Of a stretch of 10,381 bases of DNA, positions 6,445-10,381 are shown piece after piece. A model generated the notes under the pieces. That model saw only the letters and a program-made list of their open reading frames with translations. It searched no databases and had not been told where the DNA came from. Position 1 is the first letter of the stretch. Every line of letters starts with the position of its first letter. Both the position numbers and the translations under genes were made by a program. This DNA comes from Elusimicrobia bacterium RIFOXYB2_FULL_48_7 (lineage in GTDB: Bacteria > Elusimicrobiota > Endomicrobiia > CG1-02-37-114 > XYA2-FULL-39-19), in NCBI GenBank assembly GCA_001800495.1, contig MGVM01000053.1, positions 1 through 10,381 on the forward strand, read 5' to 3'.

Positions 6445-7458
6445 ATGAAAAATACCATCTACGACATTGCCAAAATAGCGCATCTCTCGCCTGCCGCGGT
6501 TTCGCTTGCATTAAGGGACAGTTCAGAAATCTCAACCAAGACCCGGGAAAAAGTGAAAGCGATAGCCAGGAAGCTCAACTACATGCCTAATAGTTTAGCC
6601 AGGTCACTTGTAGTCCACAGCACCAACATCCTCGGTGTGGTAGTTCACGAGGTCAACAGCCCGTTCCTTGCCGACATATTCCAGGGGATCCAGGAAGAGG
6701 CAAACCGGCAGGGCTACATGGTTCTTTATAACCCGGTTTCCGATTCCCGGGAAAGCGCTGTCCGTACATTTGTAAGCAAGCAGGTGGACGGCCTCATAAT
6801 CCTGCCGACATCAAAGACAAAAGACGACATCGAATACCTGATAGAATCAAATTTCCCGTTTGTGCTTTTCAGCAGGCGCATGTTTGACGACCGGGCGGAT
6901 TACGTCGTCTGCAACAATGAAAAAGGCGCCTATGACATGGTCTGCCACCTCGCCGGGCTGGGGCATAAAAGGATCGCTTACATTACTTACCCTGCCATGA
7001 ATTCAAATTTCAAGGAACGCTTTGAAGGTTATTACAGGGCGCTTCGGGACAACGGGCTGGAGGCCTCGGATGAACTGGTGTTCCTTACCAGGGACGAAGA
7101 GACGGACGTGCCGCAGAACGTTGAAAAACTGCTCTCTTTGAAAAACAGGCCCACCGCAGTTTTTACAAGCGGGGACATAATGGCTGCCAGGGTTATCAGG
7201 ATGCTCAAGGAAAGAAATATCAGGGTCCCGGAAGACATCGCGGTCACGGGCTTCAACAATATTGAATTGTCGGAATTATACGACCCGCCCATAACAACCG
7301 TCGACCATTTCGGGCACGAAATGGGTTCAAGGTCGGTGAAACTGCTGCTTGAGAGGATGTCGGGAAAGAAAACCGGGGAACCGGAACACGTAATTATAGA
7401 ACCAAAGCTTGTAGTCAGGAAATCCTGCGGAGCGGGGTTGAGCTGGGCGAAGTCCTAA
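6445..7458 (+). CDS. LacI-family transcriptional regulator
   Basis: A 337-residue DNA-binding repressor-type protein, the usual length for the family. Residues about 1-50 are the helix-turn-helix headpiece (TIYDIAKIAHLSPAAVSLAL), followed by the hinge helix region with NSLARSL, then a periplasmic-binding-protein-like sensor domain (about 60-330) with NILGVVVHEVNSPFLADIFQG, VDGLIILP, GHKRIAYIT, RPTAVFTSGD, and FNNIELSELYDPPITTVDH near the C-terminus. The ATG at 6445 is chosen because MKNTIYDIA is the normal N-terminus of this family. A TTG at 6379 would add 22 unrelated residues spanning the leader hairpin and lacks a convincing ribosome site. The start has no Shine-Dalgarno sequence; a pyrimidine-rich run precedes it. 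The gene sits between two paralogous glycosidase genes and probably responds to a sugar made by them. The promoter, palindrome and leader hairpin upstream suggest autoregulation. The effector sugar cannot be named from sequence. Confidence 0.96.
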   Translation: MKNTIYDIAKIAHLSPAAVSLALRDSSEISTKTREKVKAIARKLNYMPNSLARSLVVHSTNILGVVVHEVNSPFLADIFQGIQEEANRQGYMVLYNPVSDSRESAVRTFVSKQVDGLIILPTSKTKDDIEYLIESNFPFVLFSRRMFDDRADYVVCNNEKGAYDMVCHLAGLGHKRIAYITYPAMNSNFKERFEGYYRALRDNGLEASDELVFLTRDEETDVPQNVEKLLSLKNRPTAVFTSGDIMAARVIRMLKERNIRVPEDIAVTGFNNIELSELYDPPITTVDHFGHEMGSRSVKLLLERMSGKKTGEPEHVIIEPKLVVRKSCGAGLSWAKS

Positions 7459-7470
7459 AAATTCTTACGA

Positions 7471-7476
7471 TATAAT
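7471..7476 (+). promoter_or_regulatory. possible -10 box upstream of the second modular glycosidase gene
   Basis: TATAAT lies in the 71-nt gap after the regulator stop codon, 53 nt before the ATG at 7530. There is no good -35 hexamer at 16-18 bp upstream and no extended -10 TG, so the gene may depend on an activator, on readthrough from the regulator gene, or on both. Confidence 0.35.
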
Positions 7477-7496
7477 TTTGGGGCTGGTTAAAGCTG

Positions 7497-7506
7497 TATG
7501 CGCATA
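7497..7506. promoter_or_regulatory. 10-bp palindrome upstream of the second modular glycosidase gene
   Basis: TATGCGCATA is a perfect palindrome, located after the possible -10 box and before the ribosome binding site. A GGTTAA half-site like that of the 6360 operator lies just upstream (7486-7491). It may be a regulator site; at 10 bp, chance is possible. Confidence 0.3.
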
Positions 7507-7517
7507 AAAAATATTTA

Positions 7518-7523
7518 CAGGAG
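7518..7523 (+). promoter_or_regulatory. strong ribosome binding site for the gene at 7530
   Basis: CAGGAG lies 6 nt upstream of the ATG at 7530. It fixes the start of a gene that runs off the right edge, and contrasts with the missing Shine-Dalgarno of the regulator gene just upstream. Confidence 0.75.
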
Positions 7524-7529
7524 ATAAGC

Positions 7530-10381
7530 ATGGAATCGAGAAAAGCTGCCCGTATGTTCTTAAGCACGTTGTTTGCTTTAAGCGTTTTCACCGGTGCCGC
7601 GGGCGCGGCGGTAATCGCACCCAACGAGCATTTATGGATCAGGGCTGAAGGGACATCATTGAAAACATCGCCCTACGCGAAAAAACCCAACGTCCCGTTC
7701 ATGATAGTCGGCACGGCCTACTTCTACATTTATACCACATCCGACAGCATGGAATTCATGAGATACATGCCGTATTATGCCCGCAATGTGGGCATGAACT
7801 GCGTCAGGTATTGTTTCGAGCCGGGCTACAAGAAAAACAACATCACGGTTGACTGTCTGCCCAGCGAGTTTCTCACGGGGCCGCAGGGCGCCGTGGCGTT
7901 CACAGAACTGTGCAAGCAGGCCTCGGTTTACCTCTACCTTGACGCCCACCATTCCATGGGCGATTCAGGCGGAGCCGGCGGCTCCCAGCGCCTCTGGGCC
8001 AGCTATCCCGCCGTGCGCCAGGACTGGATAGACGACTGGAAACTGGTGGCGCAGACCTTCAAGGATGAACCCTGGATAATCGGCTACGAACTCTGCAATG
8101 AATGCATGCCCGCCAATACCAACGCTTACATAAAGCAGGCGTATCTCGACTGTGCCAGCGAGATCCGCACAATTGACACAAAGCACGTTATTTTCTTCGG
8201 CTGCGGCAATTACAACTCCCCTGCCAACTGTGAAACCCTGTGGGGCAGCAACATTGTCCCGGGTTCAAACGTGGCAGCGATGGTACATTACTACTCGCAG
8301 TATTCCTACAGCGATCCCGGCATGGAAACCAGGATTACCGATTTCCAGAACAAATGGAACATTCCGTACCTGTTAGGCGAATTCCAGTACGGTTCTTCCT
8401 ATACCTTTTTGGGCAAGGAAGTATCCAGGTACGGCTGCGACAGAATGCTGGCCCTGATGAGAACCGTCAAGGGCGGCTATTTCTCCTGGCTGGCCAAGAG
8501 CGACGAGGATATCCCGAACCTCTGGAATGAGGGCAGGATGGAAATGTGGCAGGACAAGCTCGGCACCGACGCCACGCCCAACCCGGAGCCCGCCGCGGTG
8601 CTGAAGTTCAGGGATTCCACCTTCGCTTCGGCTCTCACAAGTTTTGCGCCCGGTTCAACCATCGGCGTGCAGTTTGAAGCCGCGGATATCAACGCTTCCG
8701 GCGTGGATACTCTCCAGATCGAAGTCCGCGGGCAGGCCGGCAGCGGCTACCTGAACGATGCAGAAAACCTCACGCTTACCGAGACCGGCGCCAATACCGG
8801 CATATTTCAGGGGACTATCCCCACGGCTTCGGCGGGCGTGGCTGTCAGCAGCAACAATACCGTTGAAGTAAGGGCAGGCGGGGCGGAGATAGTTACGGCC
8901 CGGTACGGCCCTTATATATCGACAACCACCAGGTCGAACCTGGCTCTTCCCGCTGCCGCCTCAATGCAGCTGGAAGTGATTTGCAAGGGCATTAACTGGC
9001 CCATGAAAATGCAGGCCGACGGGACAACGCCGGGGAAACTGCGCGCGATATTGAAGGATTCCAGCGGCCAGATAGCGCGCTACGCAACCGGCCCGGTTAC
9101 CTTCTCCATCAACCCAGCGTATGTTTACCTGACAGGGCGCAACCCCGTGACACCCATCGATGGTGTCGCCGAAATAGGCATGTGCTCGGCCGATACGCCC
9201 GGCGGCGGGCAGTGCACTATTACCGCATCCGGCAGCGGAGTGACCGCTACCGCTACCGTGGACGTTGTTGATTACTGGAACGACATGAGGGTCCAGAAAC
9301 AGGACTCCACCTGGGCAAGCGCCAACGGCGACGTGGTTGTGACCGACAGCGCCACGCCGAAGTGCTTCTCGGTTCTCCAGAATCTCTCCGGGCTCAGCCA
9401 GGACACGGAGGGCTATGAATACACCACTGACGGCGGCCTGAATTGGTCCGGCATCACGGAGGATTTCACCAGCAGTTCCCTTGATTCCTCCAAATGGGCG
9501 GTTCACGGCGATGCCTCAAAGGTCACCGGCACCAGCGGCGTGCGGCTCAATACAGGCGCCGCAAGCAGGCAGGGCGAACTTAGTTATGTGCCCGGAATGG
9601 ATTTAAGGAACTGGCGCATGAGGACGATATTCGGCATAAAGAACCTTCCCAGCAGTTCGGCTTCCGATCCTAACACGGAATTCTGCATTAATTTCTACAC
9701 CCAGGATGATTTTTCAAACTATATACCGGACGAGGGTTACCAGCTATCTATCCGCTATGTCGGCAATGACATAGCAAGTTTGTGGAAACCGGAACTCTAC
9801 CGCGTGACCGGCGGGGCAAGGTACTCCATAGCCACATCAACCGGCAGGTGCCACCAGCTCTACAAGGAAACAACGCAATGGAACATGACGGTTGACATAA
9901 GCTGCAATAACGGCTTGATAGAGGTCTGGCTTGACGGCGTAATGGGAAGCAAGAACGGCACGGGCGGTTACGTTACCGCGAACATCACGCCGAATTATTC
10001 GCTCAAGGGGCTGAGTTTCTCGGGGAAGACCGGCACCGCGAATTATCCGGAAAACTGGGTTCACGGCGTAAAGCTTCACAACTTTCTCCCCGGCATGACA
10101 TTCGGCGGCAATTATCCCACTTATCAGGGCTACATTTCGTCCCAGGCAAGAACCACGGATAACATACCCTTCACCTCGGGCGTTGTAGGCACCAACCAGG
10201 TAAGGTTCATGCATTACACCATAGGCGACACGGCAATCGGCAATGAGCGCTCCAGGACCTATGTGGTCAACCTTAACGGCGTTTCCGACTTGACCGCCCC
10301 TTCAAACGTAGTGACGGTTCGTGACGGGCTGAATACGGACATTTCAGAGACCAATAAAGCCACTCAGCTTAGCGCCAACTG
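7530..10381 (+). CDS. second large secreted modular clan GH-A (GH5-like) glycoside hydrolase, paralogue of the gene at 2578; 3' end outside window
   Basis: The frame from the ATG at 7530 stays open to the window edge (950 full codons plus 2 bases). Residues 1-26 are a signal peptide (MESRKAARMF..., cleavage near AGA/AVIAP). The catalytic barrel (about 28-345) has DAHH (H140, H141), acid/base in LCNEC (E191), HYY (H253) and nucleophile in LGEFQYG (E284). Downstream modules follow the same order as in the gene at 2578: Ig-like with ETGANTGIFQG (about 355-466), Big_1-like (about 471-581), a domain with TDGGLNWS interrupted by a concanavalin/LamG-like sandwich (EDFTSSSLDSSKW, about 641-856), its continuation (about 867-920), then the start of an FN3 domain. 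A second FN3 and a FlgD-like tail are expected beyond the edge. By eye about two thirds of catalytic residues match the paralogue (not computed). Likely function is extracellular hydrolysis of a complex glycan, with substrate or product preference possibly diverged. Codons are more GC-rich than in the gene at 1074. It follows the LacI-family gene by 71 nt and may be its target. Confidence 0.95.
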   Translation, partial: MESRKAARMFLSTLFALSVFTGAAGAAVIAPNEHLWIRAEGTSLKTSPYAKKPNVPFMIVGTAYFYIYTTSDSMEFMRYMPYYARNVGMNCVRYCFEPGYKKNNITVDCLPSEFLTGPQGAVAFTELCKQASVYLYLDAHHSMGDSGGAGGSQRLWASYPAVRQDWIDDWKLVAQTFKDEPWIIGYELCNECMPANTNAYIKQAYLDCASEIRTIDTKHVIFFGCGNYNSPANCETLWGSNIVPGSNVAAMVHYYSQYSYSDPGMETRITDFQNKWNIPYLLGEFQYGSSYTFLGKEVSRYGCDRMLALMRTVKGGYFSWLAKSDEDIPNLWNEGRMEMWQDKLGTDATPNPEPAAVLKFRDSTFASALTSFAPGSTIGVQFEAADINASGVDTLQIEVRGQAGSGYLNDAENLTLTETGANTGIFQGTIPTASAGVAVSSNNTVEVRAGGAEIVTARYGPYISTTTRSNLALPAAASMQLEVICKGINWPMKMQADGTTPGKLRAILKDSSGQIARYATGPVTFSINPAYVYLTGRNPVTPIDGVAEIGMCSADTPGGGQCTITASGSGVTATATVDVVDYWNDMRVQKQDSTWASANGDVVVTDSATPKCFSVLQNLSGLSQDTEGYEYTTDGGLNWSGITEDFTSSSLDSSKWAVHGDASKVTGTSGVRLNTGAASRQGELSYVPGMDLRNWRMRTIFGIKNLPSSSASDPNTEFCINFYTQDDFSNYIPDEGYQLSIRYVGNDIASLWKPELYRVTGGARYSIATSTGRCHQLYKETTQWNMTVDISCNNGLIEVWLDGVMGSKNGTGGYVTANITPNYSLKGLSFSGKTGTANYPENWVHGVKLHNFLPGMTFGGNYPTYQGYISSQARTTDNIPFTSGVVGTNQVRFMHYTIGDTAIGNERSRTYVVNLNGVSDLTAPSNVVTVRDGLNTDISETNKATQLSAN

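Noticed and set aside
6288..6590. 100-codon plus-strand open frame overlapping the regulator start
   Set aside because: It spans promoter, operator and hairpin and then overlaps the regulator headpiece in another frame; no ribosome site or homology is visible.
8961..9506. Minus-strand open frame of 181 codons inside the second modular enzyme gene
   Set aside because: It is antisense to a well-supported coding frame with recognisable domains; the translation shows no family motif, and the plus-strand codon pattern explains it.

Overview
The window is a bacterial carbohydrate-degradation locus. It holds four genes for secreted or surface multidomain glycoside-hydrolase-type proteins and one LacI-family regulator gene, all on the + strand. 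The taxon cannot be fixed from the sequence. Long secreted proteins built from Ig-like, FN3 and lectin-like modules and ending in a YPNP plus FlgD-like domain are typical of the Bacteroidetes/FCB group and of several uncultured lineages such as Elusimicrobiota-like bacteria. Base composition is moderate to GC-rich, and richer toward the right side. No tRNA, rRNA, CRISPR array or mobile element was seen, and no stretch over 300 bases lacks a gene.

Layout. (1) 2-1057: the C-terminal part of a large protein cut by the left edge, with Ig-like domains and a malectin domain, most like the tail of a GH2 beta-galactosidase-type enzyme. (2) 1074-2564: a secreted GH5/clan GH-A enzyme with a C-terminal sorting-type domain. 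(3) 2578-6210: a 1210-residue modular clan GH-A enzyme. Genes 1-3 are separated by only 16 and 13 nt and look like one operon. (4) 6211-6444: a regulatory intergenic region with a stem-loop, a good sigma70-type promoter, a perfect 14-bp palindrome as candidate operator, and a second inverted repeat in the leader. (5) 6445-7458: the LacI-family regulator. (6) 7530 to the right edge: a second modular clan GH-A enzyme, a close paralogue of gene 3. It has no stop codon inside the window and runs off the end.

How it may work together (inference): the regulator probably senses a sugar released from a polysaccharide, represses itself through the palindrome on its own promoter, and may control the flanking enzymes. 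The enzymes carry Sec-type signal peptides, clan GH-A catalytic residues and many accessory modules, which fits attack on an insoluble or complex glycan outside the cell. The most notable points are two paralogous enzymes flanking the regulator, an acid/base motif of NEC rather than NEP in both, lectin-like modules apparently nested inside Ig-like domains in three of the four proteins, and a lacI leader with mutually exclusive pairings around the start codon.
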